DNA of 64,000 bases from Azorinus chamasolen (GCA_963576725.1 OY755240.1:96320316-96384315); one strand, 5' to 3'. Shown: positions 20,633 to 31,027, numbered from the stretch's first letter. The notes: a model not told the origin generated them from the sequence alone. Numbers and translations: made by a program.

Positions 20633-22207
20633 CTATAACCTCAATTTCACTCCTCCATCGTCCAATTTGTCTGTTATAATGTCTGTATCATTCCACCTAT
20701 CACAGTTCTCTATACTTTTGACGATGCTCCATGACATACGAGAGCCTGCGATGTCTCCTTTTGCAACACTTTTAAGGTACGCAAAATTGTATTGCCGAAT
20801 CTTTCCATCGACCTTGTCCGAATCATTGTCCTCCTCCTGGGGCCTACCTTCTCCATCTAGAGAGAGGAAAGAATACTTGTCCAGCAGCGCGTTTCTTGAA
20901 ATGCATGGAAAGTCGGCACTTTTTCTCTTCTCAAGAAATAACGAGGCATATCCATGTGCCATTAGTTTTTTATCTGCAGTTAATTGGCGCCAATTTGTTG
21001 GAGACCAACACAGTTTCTGTCCATTACACTCAATCTCAAGTTCTCTAACAGCTGTCCAGTCCCTATTTTAGCTGGAGGGCATATTGGCATGGCTCCTCTC
21101 CGCAGCAGTCTATATGCACTTGCCCGTAGCACTTCCCCGATGCCACTATAAATGGCAAGGTTCGATCCTGAGCTGGACGTGCTTGACGAACTGCTGACGG
21201 AACTAGCGTCACTATCGGTCCGCTGAACTACCGATATACCCCCAGTTGCACCCACTCATCTTCTCTCAATAACTCACGTGTTCTCAAGCTGTTCCATATC
21301 TCTCCTGATCACAATAGTATCTCCTCGGTTTCCAACATCACTGCTCCCTGACCCCTTATTCCAATCTGTTCTAGTAACATTATCATTATCTCCAGTCTCA
21401 TTTACAGCCTTCCTACTCAACGCGTCCTTTTCCATTCCAGATCTCATACTAAGTACCCCGACTTCCTCAATTTCGATGTTATCCTCATATATTTCAAGTT
21501 CGTCCATATCAATATTTTTCTCTCTACTAATCCGTGGTTGTTTCATTCCTTTTCCTGTTTTGTCATTCAATGTCCGCTTTCTGTTCACAACTCTTTCTTG
21601 TTCTTTTCTCTCCACCATTCTCCTGTCTTGCTCACCCCTGTCAATTCTACTAACATCACACTCTTTTTCTATTCTCTTTTCCGCAAACAACACTATCATT
21701 TTCCACACCACTTCTGCGCTCCAAAGGCTCACTCGATTTACTCCGTTCCTTTCCTTCCACTATCTTCATTCCTGCCTTCCAACCGTTATTCCACTTTACT
21801 GCCCTTTCTTTCCTGTCAGCAAACCCTTCTGCCCAGTTCCTTATGGCCTTCAGTGTATCATATGCAGCACTGCTGTCATAGGCTGTGGGGGTATTTACAA
21901 TCCTAGCATAATCCTCCGGATATGCTGCAAAGTAGAAGCCATTAGATCTACTGAACCTGTCCCTTGGTAAACTTACGTCGTGGTGAGAAGATTTTACATG
22001 TACCTCCAAATCACTTATCTTAGTGAAAGTTCGATCTTTTCCACTGCACCAGGGACATACAACGGTGAGGCGGCGATGTTCCGCAGATACTAGATGTTTG
22101 ACAAGTGCGGTCCTTGTGGTGAACATCGCTTCACATAACCAACAGTTTTCCCTGAAAGAAGAACATGTTTTTGAGTGGAACAGAATAGTTTGAACACTGG
22201 GATTCAT
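20633..22207 (-). pseudogene. ORF3: C2H2 zinc-finger protein of the LTR element, broken
   Basis: Read on the minus strand between the integrase remnant and the 3' LTR. The first block (22207-21656) has two C2H2 fingers: CWLCEAMF...H-x5-H at ~22-44 and CPWC...H-x4-H at ~51-75, followed by a conserved-looking FYFAAYPEDYARIV segment. A frameshift near 21665-21730 leads into an acidic, Lys/Arg-rich block (to 21274). Two in-frame stops between 21276 and 21255 precede a Ser-rich block with YRLLRRGAMPICPPAKIGTG (to 20980), and a last block (20962-20633) is in another frame. Originally perhaps ~500 residues. In the position where some Gypsy elements carry env, but there is no signal peptide, membrane segment or glycoprotein-like feature. 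Function unknown; a DNA- or RNA-binding role is inference from the fingers. Confidence 0.75.
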
Positions 22208-22480
22208 TTCTAATACAAATTAAAAGTAAGTCAGTCCGCCCACGGGATTTTCGCTGTCGCACAGAAAATATACGTACTCGCTATCGCGCTTCATGTTGAA
22301 ACAGAACAAGTATTCAATCCTTGAAATGTTTATTTACATTTTACATAATGTTAATTAACTTCTTACACTATGATAATTACATATTATGGCTATTTGTGAA
22401 TCCTGTAAATAAATGTTAACACATCAGACACAGCTAAATGCAGAGAACATGTATCTCGTATGTGTATATTTCATTAACAT

Positions 22481-23260
22481 TTACAGCTCTTCTTTGCGTA
22501 TCCAACAAGGAACCTTGTTACCGCGATATGGATACAGTCGGTCTACATGGTAGGCTTTTGATTTGTCTTTCGACGACTGCTTAACCATTCAGACTAAGTC
22601 GTCCACAACTCTTGTAACTATAAAGGGTCCCTTCCACTTGTTAACCAACTTCAAACTTATTTCCATTTCAATAATTGTATCTGTTTCATTCATTAAGCCA
22701 ATGAATGCCTCCTTTCCATATGAGTCTAGAATATCGTAAAGTAATTTAAAGTCTGCACTGCTCGCTATCTCCGCGTAATCAATAAAAAACACTTCCGGTA
22801 AAATAATTTCATTTGGTTCCTCAACAGGTACCAACGTACAGCTTGTGGGTAGAATATCTGCTGCCCCTTTGACAAGGATCCTACAAACATTGTTTGTTTG
22901 TTCTTCTGTGTAACATTTTACCAAGTTTCCATTCTTTATGCAAAGTTTCAATTTTTCTAACTTAAACGTCATAATGAAATCCTGCCCTAATATTCCAGGC
23001 AAAACTATGTCACCGACTATGACAGTTGCTTCTATTATACATGTATAGTTCCCCAAGTTGACATTTACTTCAGTATATCCATATACTGTAAGTTTTGCCC
23101 ATTTGACTCCTTGGACCTTCAGGTCCGTTGATACAGTGTCAAGCAACACTCGCCTCCACATTGTTCGTATGTTTCCCTTGATATAAGTGAGACAGTGGCC
23201 TCACTGTCCAGCAAAACGTGTATTGCAGTGTTGTTGACACTGCCTTTTATATACAAGCCG
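22481..23260 (-). pseudogene. pol remnant: retropepsin fused to integrase C-terminus
   Basis: The protease active-site region lies at ~23240-23165. Its catalytic triplet codes Asp-Ser-Glu (23208-23200) where the family has Asp-Ser/Thr-Gly. A frameshift near 23160 separates it from 23161-22589, which continues with the second conserved protease block GILGQDF. About 100 residues later the frame carries KWKGPFIV, the GPY/F motif of the Gypsy integrase C-terminus. A TGA at 22591-22589 interrupts the final YHVDRLYPYRG-type tail, which stays open to 22481. Everything between (RT, RNase H, integrase zinc finger and DDE core) has been deleted. This cannot yield active protease, RT or integrase. Confidence 0.82.
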
Positions 23261-23405
23261 TTGTCCAATGTATACGGCGTCCTATTCACCTGGCCAATTC
23301 TTAAAGTTTATTTCTCTTCTCCATGAAATTCATTTATATAGCTAGGTCGTTTTGTGTCAGAATCCGCCACCTCACGACCTACTAAAGTTACGGTTTGGAG
23401 TTTCC

Positions 23406-24100
23406 CTAATTTTCTCGAGGCTTGTTTCTTTGCAAGTCCCTATTTGAACAATTTCTATACAACTGATCACTTGAGCTATATGCAAAGCGTGTCATTCTAA
23501 TGCAGTCTTTCCGATTAGCATATTCTACCATGTCCAATGACTGTTCTAATATTTTAAAGGCATCTTTTATGGCATCAAAATCTGTTATAATCTCCGATTC
23601 AGTACATCCGATATTATTCGACTCTTTATCACAGCTCGATATTCCTATAATATGGAGCATTCCTGCATCTGTGGTTGTTCTGCCCAGCACGTCTTCATAG
23701 CGTTCTATTACTTCAGCGGCCTTCCTGATTGTCCTGCAGCCATTATCCACAAGTCTGCACCTCATCTCAGGCGAACAGTCTCTGATGAAATATTCTAACG
23801 CCAACATCTCCTGTGCTTCTGGGCCTAACGACACGTATGCCCTTTTCGCATATATAGTTGAATCTCATCATCGAATGCATCAACCCATTTACTTTTGCCA
23901 CGGGTCCTCGTCTGAATTTTGGACATCCATCTACTTGCCTGTCTTTTAATAGTGCGTGCCTGGTGTCTGTTGTACCGCTCTCGTGCTTCATAACTGTGAT
24001 CTCCATATTCTCCTCTGACTCTGATGTAGTCCTCGTCTCTACTCACAGGGTGATTCGAATTAAAATTTACTTTGGAATCTGAATCTTGTTGATCGGCCAT
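23406..24100 (-). pseudogene. gag remnant, frameshifted
   Basis: Starts at ATG 24100 with a charged N-terminal part (to ~23830), then shifts frame near 23835. The second part begins with LGPEAQEMLALEYFIRD, which looks like the end of a Gypsy capsid domain, and runs to 23406. Most of the capsid N-terminal domain seems missing. Near the end a segment with YRNCSNR and LQRNKP resembles a CCHC zinc knuckle that has lost its other Cys and His residues; that reading is inference. Stops follow before the protease. Confidence 0.75.
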
Positions 24101-24229
24101 ATTGTCTTTTGATGTTGTTTGAACTTCATTTTTGTACTTTCCTGTAGAGGTGGTGCATTAGCAAGTATCCGTCAAGGTGTTAATGAACTCTATTGTAATT
24201 AAATTTGATTCCGAGTTAGCCCCTGCCCT

Positions 24230-24860
24230 TATTGTAGATCCACAAATGTACAGATCCGAAATATCCATGTGTTCGGATCCGAAAGCTCCTAAATTTTTGT
24301 TGTTCAGAATCAAAGCCCCTAATGTTCGGATCCAAAAATGCGCGTATCCGAAAGCTCCCAATGTTCTGATGCAAAACTGCGCGGATCCTAAAGCTCCCGA
24401 AGTTCGAAATCAAATTACGCGGATCCGAAAGCTCTCAAAGTTCGGATCCGAAAGCTCCCGACGTTCTGATGGTCGGAATCAAACTGCGCGGATCCGAAAC
24501 CTCCCGATGTTCGGATCCAAAAGCTCCTAAAATTTTAATGTTCGTAATCAAAGCCCCTAATGTTCGGATCCAAAAATGAGCGGATCCGAAAATCCCCTAT
24601 ATTCGGTATTAAACTGCACGGATCCGAAACCTTCCGATGTTCGGATCCGAAAGCTCCTAAATGTTTGCTGTTCAGAATCAAAGCCCCTAATGTTCGGATC
24701 CCAAAATGCGCGTATCCGAAAGCTCCCAATGTTCTGATGCAAAAACTAATGTCCGGGTCCGAAAGTGTGCGGATCCGACGCTCCTAAAGGGCTTACCCAG
24801 TATGATTTATTCAAACAAATTCCGATTTTCAGATCCGAAAGTGTTCGGATCCGAAAATAT
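24230..24860 (-). repeat. GGATCC-rich tandem repeat in retroelement leader
   Basis: About 20 imperfect copies of a short unit built on TTCGGATCCGAAAGCTCC, alternating with TTCAGAATCAAAGCCCC-type spacers. TTCGGATCCGAA is self-complementary, so the leader RNA would form many small hairpins. It lies between the primer site and gag, where packaging signals are normally found. Confidence 0.85.
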
Positions 24861-24969
24861 TTCTAAAGACTCTTATGTGCGTTTTGCTGTAATAAAACCT
24901 CCACCCAGGAAAAATGGAAATGCCCGTTATATCTGCTGGATCTAAGATGCTAAATTCCTATTTATAAGC

Positions 24970-24987
24970 ATCCCACTTCTGACACCA
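24970..24987 (-). other. primer-binding site, tRNA-Leu type
   Basis: On the minus strand TGGTGTCAGAAGTGGGAT starts one base after the 5' LTR. It is complementary to the 3' end of animal tRNA-Leu, including CCA (from memory of tRNA-Leu acceptor and T arms). Confidence 0.85.
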
Positions 24988-24988
24988 C

Positions 24989-26146
24989 TGTAACAGGACG
25001 GCAAAAACGGGCTTTCGTGGGCGGACGACTTACAGGGACAAATACGACATATCAAATTATAGTGAACGGAATTTATTTAATTATCAATGATGAAATAGAC
25101 TTATGGTTCTAATAAATTCTGAAGGGTGGTGATCCCCCGAAAGGAAAAATTGCAACACAAAAAGAGAAAATTGCAGACTCGGTTTTATTGAGTCTGTTCA
25201 TGAGCAGTAATTGAAAGTGCAATACTGCTCACGCCCCCTAGCACCGGCGCTTTTAAGCGGTATTCAATTTTCAGAACAAGAAGTACTGAAATTCATGATC
25301 TCGAAGGATCAGAAGGTATAACAACACTGAGAATGAAGTACGGGGCGACGTTTTACGGCCGCCACACAAGCACTTAACACCTGCTGTTGTGAAGATTATA
25401 AATTCTGAAGGGTGGTGATCCCCGAAAGCAAAAACTGCAACACAAAAAGAGAAAATTGCAGACTCCGTTTTATTGAGTCTGTTCATGAGCAGTAATTGAA
25501 AGAGCAACAAGTTAATAAAATGCCTCTTGTAGATCTATTTCGGATTGGCTTCTTAATTATGAATGTTTGTGTAAGTTCTGGGGTCTCCTAGGGCTAGTAA
25601 ATGTAATATTTACGTTTCCGTCATGGCCTGTGTCCTTTAATTTCACCCGCTGCTTGAGTTAATATAGTTTCTTTAGTTCTTTGTATTTCTGTATGGTGGC
25701 TAAATAGAGTTTAAACGACTTTTGATGAATTAATTTATAGATGTTGTCTGGCCGAAATTTGAAAGAGGAAAGCTCCCGCCTGCTGCACGCGTGAAGCTTT
25801 ATACTTCCCGCGGCTTGATACATTGCCAAGAGATTCTTAGCAGTTAGCAGGTCCTCTCCTAAGCCATTGAGTATCCAGGCTCCTTATTCCGGAAAAGTAT
25901 CATTTTCGGATTCCCGAAAATGATTATAACACCAATAACATTAATATGTATACTTATAATACCTATCGCATTATTTCATTTGTAGAAATAAAGCGATATG
26001 GATCCAAAAACTACTTTTTCTCTACAATAGATAAATTTAAGTAATGATTACATCATACATGACGTCACGTTTCATGTTTTTTGATGACGTCACATGTGCT
26101 GTTGTTTGTATTGTCATCTTCAGTTATACATGTACCTTTCGTTACA
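24989..26146 (-). repeat. LTR (5' LTR of the minus-strand element)
   Basis: 1158 bp, TGTAAC...GTTACA. It is longer than the partner LTR because of a ~394 bp block (25114-25508) and a ~27 bp block (near 25640-25665). TGACGTCA sites at 26060-26067 and 26085-26092 lie 54-87 bases from the U3 edge. Confidence 0.92.
25114..25508. mobile_element. small insertion with direct terminal repeats (TRIM-like?)
   Basis: Present only in the right LTR. Direct repeats at 25114-25222 and 25400-25507 (~108 bp, nearly identical, from AATTCTGAAGGGTGGTGATC to TTGAAAGWGCAA) flank 177 bp of less A+T-rich sequence. The empty site survives in the left LTR (CTAATAAGTTAATAAAA). The duplication at the junction is at most 2 bases, so a TRIM assignment is tentative. 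A local duplication or gene-conversion tract is possible. Confidence 0.6.
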
Positions 26147-26149
26147 CAA

Positions 26150-26640
26150 TAATTAGCCCATAAGTAAACGACCTTTTATTGGTGCAATTTACATAAACGC
26201 AGGCGATTAAGATACTGGATGAATTTTAAAATTTGAACTTAATAGTAGGAGTTTTCCGTTTGTTGATGTTCAGCCATAGTTAATATTCCTTTGGAACTTT
26301 ACACAAGGTAATTAGTGATATCAGTAATAAGCAAATTCACTTTGTAATATTTGAGCGACCACTCTCCACTCGCTGATACCTCGTTATGACCGCTAGATAA
26401 GCCGCTGGTAGCTGCGTCCTTAATCTGTGAGGCCCACAAGGGAGTATATGTGTTGGATGAAATTATCTCATACTATAGCATTTTCTTCTACTTCCTTTTC
26501 AAAGGAATGTAGTAAGCAGTATCAAATCTTCATCCTGTTGAGATGCCCAAGTCCCACTTGTCCCACCTGGAGTTAAACTGTTTTCAGAGGTTATCTATGA
26601 TTTCAGTCACAGAGGCTTAACGCAAATGGCTATAAGTGTA
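26150..26640. other. no gene recognised
   Basis: Unique sequence right of the LTR element. No coding signal. An upstream exon of the receptor gene could be here but I cannot define one. Confidence 0.4.
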
Positions 26641-26654
26641 GGTTTATTCTTTCG

Positions 26655-26806
26655 TTTACAGTATAACCTGTAATAAGACTTATTGTGGGCCTCTGGGGCA
26701 GGTAATAGCTTAATGAGGGTCATTTTGCCCTGCATTAAACAACCCCTGTTTTTAGGACTACTATGTTCAATTAATGAATGAGCGCTTAAGACAAGTTCTA
26801 CTGCAC
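26655..26806. mobile_element. TA MITE, family C, dyad deleted
   Basis: Left end TTTACAGTATAACCTGTAAT and right end GCGCTTAAGACAAGTTCTAC. The core AGCTTAATGAGGGTCATTTT runs straight to GCCCTGCATTAAAC without the hairpin centre. Confidence 0.65.
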
Positions 26807-27107
26807 GTGTATTTAGACGCTGTTATTGCCAGTGTTTACAGTTAACTCCCCAGGACCTCATCATCTCTCTGTCTCTCTTTCAACCTCTTTCTCTTTCGCA
26901 CACGTACACCTTGTGCCTTGTCTATATGCCTATTTGTATGTCTATATCTGTATGACCAGGGCAATCTTTCTATGTATCTGTCTGGATGTTTTGCTTCAGA
27001 CTTTTTGCTAATGTCTCTGTTTACGAGCGCATACATTTACATATATTGCATCTGATAAAATGAACAAATACCCGTTAGTTGAATTGCAGTAACTTTTGTC
27101 AACACAG

Positions 27108-27297
27108 ATACCGTAAAACACATCTAAATCGGAATTCTAGTAGAGAAGAATTTAGATACTGTCTAGATACTGTTAGGCTCCTAGAGGAGCTTTCTGCTGG
27201 ACTGTCACCCTGCATTAAACTGCCACCTGTCTCCAAGACTGATACATATACTAAAATCAACGTCCGGTTTAGAGGGGGTTTAGGCTACTGTACACAT
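27108..27297. mobile_element. TA MITE, family D
   Basis: Ends ACCGTAAAACACATCTAAAT and CCGGTTTAGAGGGGGTTTAG. Core GGCTCCTAGAGGAGCTTTCT with CACCCTGCATTAAACTG. Confidence 0.75.
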
Positions 27298-27486
27298 TTG
27301 TTGCGAGTTCGAACGAGTTCTTTATACAATATGGTTTTCAATGTATAATATTAAATCCGAATGTATCCGATGCATAATGTGACAATTTCCAGACAGACAT
27401 ATTGCTCATCAAACATATATAACGTTTTTCACCATTTTGAGAAGATGGCCTGTACTAGTCTTTAAGTTAGTGCCTTTCCTTGTCAA

Positions 27487-27680
27487 CCCATTTCCCTCAT
27501 AGGCTATTTTTAGACTCAACCTCTTTGAATAAATCTTCCAAAAAGGGGCATTTAGTAGAGAAAATATTGTTTTTAGAATTATGTAGTTTTGAAACCATTG
27601 TGATGAATAGAGCATTTGATCCTATGGAGCAAATGTTTTATTTATCACAATGGGTTAAATACGTCTGTATGCGGGAATGG
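27487..27680 (+). mobile_element. degraded TTAA MITE, family E
   Basis: Left end CCATTTCCCTCATAGGCTAT. Hairpin arms CCATTGTGATGAATAGAGCA and TATTTATCACAATGG with a damaged dyad. It lies just upstream of the receptor exon. Confidence 0.75.
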
Positions 27681-27739
27681 GTTCTGCTCTAACAGTGAGC
27701 AATGTTTCTTTGGTAACAAGATTTCATAACTGATCAACA

Positions 27740-27760
27740 TATTCAATTATTTGTCTTACA
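27740..27760 (+). promoter_or_regulatory. 3' splice site of receptor exon
   Basis: A pyrimidine-rich stretch ends TTGTCTTACAG, directly followed by GTAAGCAAC. The downstream frame is open across the join from 27761. Confidence 0.65.
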
Positions 27761-28769
27761 GGTAAGCAACTATTCTGAGGCGACTGGGGCCCCACGAGAA
27801 CATCAGGTCGACAGCAGGTTGGCTGACTATGATGTCGATGATTTCTGGCAAGTACATGGATCCTTTGCAGGAACCCTTATCGTTCAATTCGTCTTGTGTG
27901 GAGTTCTTCTCATTTTAGACCTGGTTCTGCTACTAACCTGCATATCCCCCGAGGCACGGGCAAAACCAGCGACCTGGTATCTTTATCACTTGATTGGATT
28001 TACGGTACTTAGCGGAGTCATTGTGATCCCTATGGAATTCACAGGAAATCTCTGTAGAACAAGTCTGTTTTTGTCCAGGGTTTCTTCTGGCGTTCGTGGG
28101 ATGAACATGATACTGATAAATATCGAGATTATCGCGACAGTGTTAGCACCACAAGCATTATGGGAACGTTACCGGAAGTGTCGGTTTTTCATTTCCGTTG
28201 GATTTATTTGGTTGTTCAATATCGTGTTAATGGGTACTATACTCGCTGTTGGCCGTGTTCGATATGAATATCACGACAAGCAGTGTTATATTTATGGGCA
28301 ATTGGAACTGTTATTGCTACATGCTTTCAAAAACTGGCTTCCGGGAGTTCTACTAATAGGCTTCACAGTTGCCGCATTTGTGTCGTACAATAGATTACGC
28401 ACGAATGGATTTTACAATCAGATTTCCGGAAATTCGGGAGAAACTGTCCAATGCAGAGAGTGGTTCGTTTGTTTGCTTGTTTTGAATTCGATGTATATTC
28501 TACTAGATGTTTTACTGTATGAGGTTCATATGTTCATGGTTGAACACTTTGTGACGGAGGTGGTGATTCTGGCGCTGACAAATATGGTTGTGTTCGTCTT
28601 GCCTTTTTCTATGCTTGCTTTGAAAGAAATCAGAATGGCACTAAAGGAAGGGGCGATTGTTGCTTGGGCATGTTTGTGTGAGAGGCATGAGCGCGTGCCA
28701 CGTTCGCCAACGGAGAGTGGACAGAACATAATTCTTAATATGGACACCATTAACGACGAGTCATTGTAA
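27761..28769 (+). CDS. divergent rhodopsin-like seven-transmembrane receptor, last exon
   Basis: A 3' splice site (TTATTTGTCTTACAG before 27761) opens a frame that runs to TAA at 28767-28769. The start codon must be in an upstream exon: no in-frame ATG precedes the first membrane segment, and the TTG at 27819 is not a start. Numbering from that TTG, seven hydrophobic segments lie at about 18-42, 52-76, 82-110, 123-145, 160-190, 220-245 and 250-275. Class A landmarks: Cys79 before TM3 and Cys156 in the second loop (likely disulfide), Trp131 in TM4, Pro in TM5 and TM7, then a basic helix-8-like segment. Aligning on Pro111, the usual D-R-Y reads E-I-I, and the TM2 Asp is replaced by Thr. Ligand unknown; orphan lineage-specific receptor is the best call. 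Rapidly evolving molluscan receptor families are an alternative label. Confidence 0.82.
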
Positions 28770-28879
28770 CTACTGTTACCTGTTTGTGTTTACACTTCGG
28801 TCATGAACTTTTCATAAACAGTGCTTCACGTCAGTAAATTTCGGCAGTTAATTATATTGAAAGATTGAAAGGATAACAG

Positions 28880-28885
28880 AATAAA
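28880..28885 (+). terminator. polyadenylation signal candidate
   Basis: AATAAA lies ~110 bases after the receptor stop codon. It is the first canonical hexamer downstream. Confidence 0.6.
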
Positions 28886-28889
28886 CATG

Positions 28890-30180
28890 TACAGGATCAT
28901 ATTATCTCCCCTGCCCTTCAAAAGGAGGAGAGGTGTATTACTCTACCCATGTCCGTCCGTCCGTCGTTGGACAAAATAATATAGGAATAACTAGGATCGA
29001 GGGTTATTTGTGGTAAACAAGTTATCCCTATTGATGCGATTAATAAGTTAAACTAATAAAATGGTTTACTATATAGTCCTTATATTTAATTGGGAGACTG
29101 GTTCTAATAAGAAGACACTCCCTATAGAGTTTGATGTCTGTGTGACAAGGTCAATGTCATTGTATACTAAGACAATATGGTTATGCTACTGTTTAAGCCA
29201 CTATAATGGTTTACAACTAATTGCTTTACCAACAATCCTCATATCTGATAGGAATGTCAATCGTGATGAGAAGATGACTCGCGTTGAGTTAAAGGTCATT
29301 CTGTAGTTGATCAATATTATTCCCAATTATTAGTTTGGTTAGATTCCTCATGCTTGATAGGGAAGTTGGCCGTGATGAGTAGAGTTGGTCAATAAATGAA
29401 AGGTCAAGGTCATTGTGTATGTAATAAGTATATTTGGTAGACCACATAATTTGTTACATTGTTAAAATTCTATTTGATCAGATACTCTCAACTTTTATAA
29501 TTGAAGAGGAACATGCATACAAAAATGATATGTAATATTAGAATATCTGCTCTACATTATTCGAATTTGTTCTACGTAAATCGCATGTAGATGACATTTG
29601 AACGTTGGTGCCAAAACATCTATACATTAAACTGATTTAGCTTGTCTGTTGATGGTCCTTTGAATCTGTCATATGGTCAGCTTATACAATTTGTTCTCAT
29701 CTGGGAGGGACATGCCCACACCTCTTTTTATGTATAGTAATTATATATGTTATCCTGATGTATATTTATATACGCTAATAATGTATAGTTATTGTCTGTG
29801 TGCAAAGCGCGTTGTTTCATTTTGTAGTTTCGATTTGTTCTCTATGTTTAAAAAACTCTCTTCTATTTTAGATAATAACTCTTTCACAAACATCTTCTCT
29901 TCATTATCTTTTATCTCATTTACATTTTTTCTTTCTTTTTTATTGTGAAGTCATAAGTAATAATCAAGATTCGGTGTAACATTAAATGACGACATAGATG
30001 TGTGTTATGAGTCTGAGAGCATAACCCTGACACAATTCCTAAATACTAAAGTGAACAACATAACTTAACAGTATAACTGAAACAATTAAAAATCAATGAA
30101 TAACTTTTCTAAAATAATAAGTCTCGAGTGAGCTATAATGCCTTATATCAAATGGCAAATTATTCCACAGCTTTGGACGA
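28890..30180. other. no gene; decayed repeat sequence
   Basis: Contains fragments such as TCTCCCCTGCCCTTCAAAAG and a GTCC microsatellite (28953-28966), resembling decayed tandem-cored elements. The small open frames (29061-29306, 29673-29948) have no recognisable features. Confidence 0.4.
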
Positions 30181-30194
30181 AATTAAATCGAACT

Positions 30195-30990
30195 GGAGGA
30201 ACTACATGTATATCCAGATCAGTCGGACTGGCGGAACTATAACCAGATCAGTCGGACTGGCGGAACATTAACCAGATCAGTCGGACTGGCGGAACTATAA
30301 CCAGACCAGTCGGACTGGTGGAACTATATCCAGATCAGTCGGATTGGTGGAACTATAACCAGATCAGTTGGACTGGTGGAACTATAACCAGATCAGTCGG
30401 ACTGGCGGAAGTATATCCAGATCAGTCGGACTGGTGAAACTATATCCAGATCAGTCGGACTGGTGGAACTATATCCAGATAAGTTGAACTGGTGGAACTA
30501 TATCCAGATCAGTCGGACTGGAGGAATTTTAACCAGATAAGTCGGACTGGTGAAACTATATCCAGATCAGTCGGACTGGTGGAACTGTATCCAGATAAGT
30601 TGGACTGGTGGAACTATATCCAAATAAGTTGAACTGGTGGAACTATATCCAGATCAGTCGGACTGGTGAAACTATAACCAGATCAGTCGGACTGGTGGAA
30701 CTATATCCAGATAAGTTGGACTGGTGGAACTATATCCAAATAAGTTGAACTGGTGGAACTATATCCAGATCAGTCGGACTGGTGGAACTATATCCAGATC
30801 AGTCTGACTGGTGGAACTACATCCAGATCAGTCGGACTGGTGGAACTATATCCAGATCAGTCGGACTGGTGGAACTATATCCATATAAGTCAGACTGATG
30901 GAATTATAACCAGATCAGTCGGACTGGTGGAACTTTATCCAGATCAGTCGGACTGGTGGAACTATAACCAGATCAGTCGGAAGTATATAC
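30195..30990 (+). repeat. 29 bp minisatellite, about 27 copies
   Basis: Unit CCAGATCAGTCGGACTGG plus TGGAACTATAT, with TATAACCAG and TATATCCAG variants interspersed. The 80-residue frame rich in Trp, Asn and Tyr within it is a repeat artefact. CCAGATCAGNCGG echoes the A/B MITE hairpin arm, a possible origin. Confidence 0.9.
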
Positions 30991-31027
30991 AGTAGAACCC
31001 GTCTTAATCAGAGATGCATCCTATCCA

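Larger units (their letters stand above)
19675..26146 (-). mobile_element. Gypsy-type LTR retrotransposon with ORF3, pol deleted
   Basis: Two LTRs in the same orientation (19675-20412 and 24989-26146), each opening TGTAAC and closing RTTACA. The element reads on the minus strand. An 18-base primer site lies 1 base inside the right LTR, and a polypurine tract abuts the left LTR. Order from the 5' end: right LTR, primer site, GGATCC-rich leader, broken gag, protease fused by deletion to the integrase C-terminus, zinc-finger ORF3, polypurine tract, left LTR. Reverse transcriptase, RNase H and the integrase core are absent, so it depends on another element to move. Flanking target duplications are not clear (CATAT against CAATA). 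Confidence 0.88.

Noticed and set aside
20625..21970. Plus-strand frames opposite ORF3 (21278-21970 and others)
   Set aside because: Antisense shadows of the biased ORF3 composition. They lack domains, while the minus strand has zinc fingers.
20633..22207. ORF3 as an envelope gene
   Set aside because: No signal peptide, transmembrane segment or glycoprotein pattern. C2H2 fingers and polar repeats point elsewhere.
27819..27821. TTG as start codon of the receptor
   Set aside because: The frame is open upstream to a good splice acceptor at 27760/27761, and animal genes rarely start at TTG. The true ATG must be in an earlier exon.
30753..30995. 80-codon frame with WNYIQIS repeats
   Set aside because: Frame across the 29 bp minisatellite; not conserved in frame across units.
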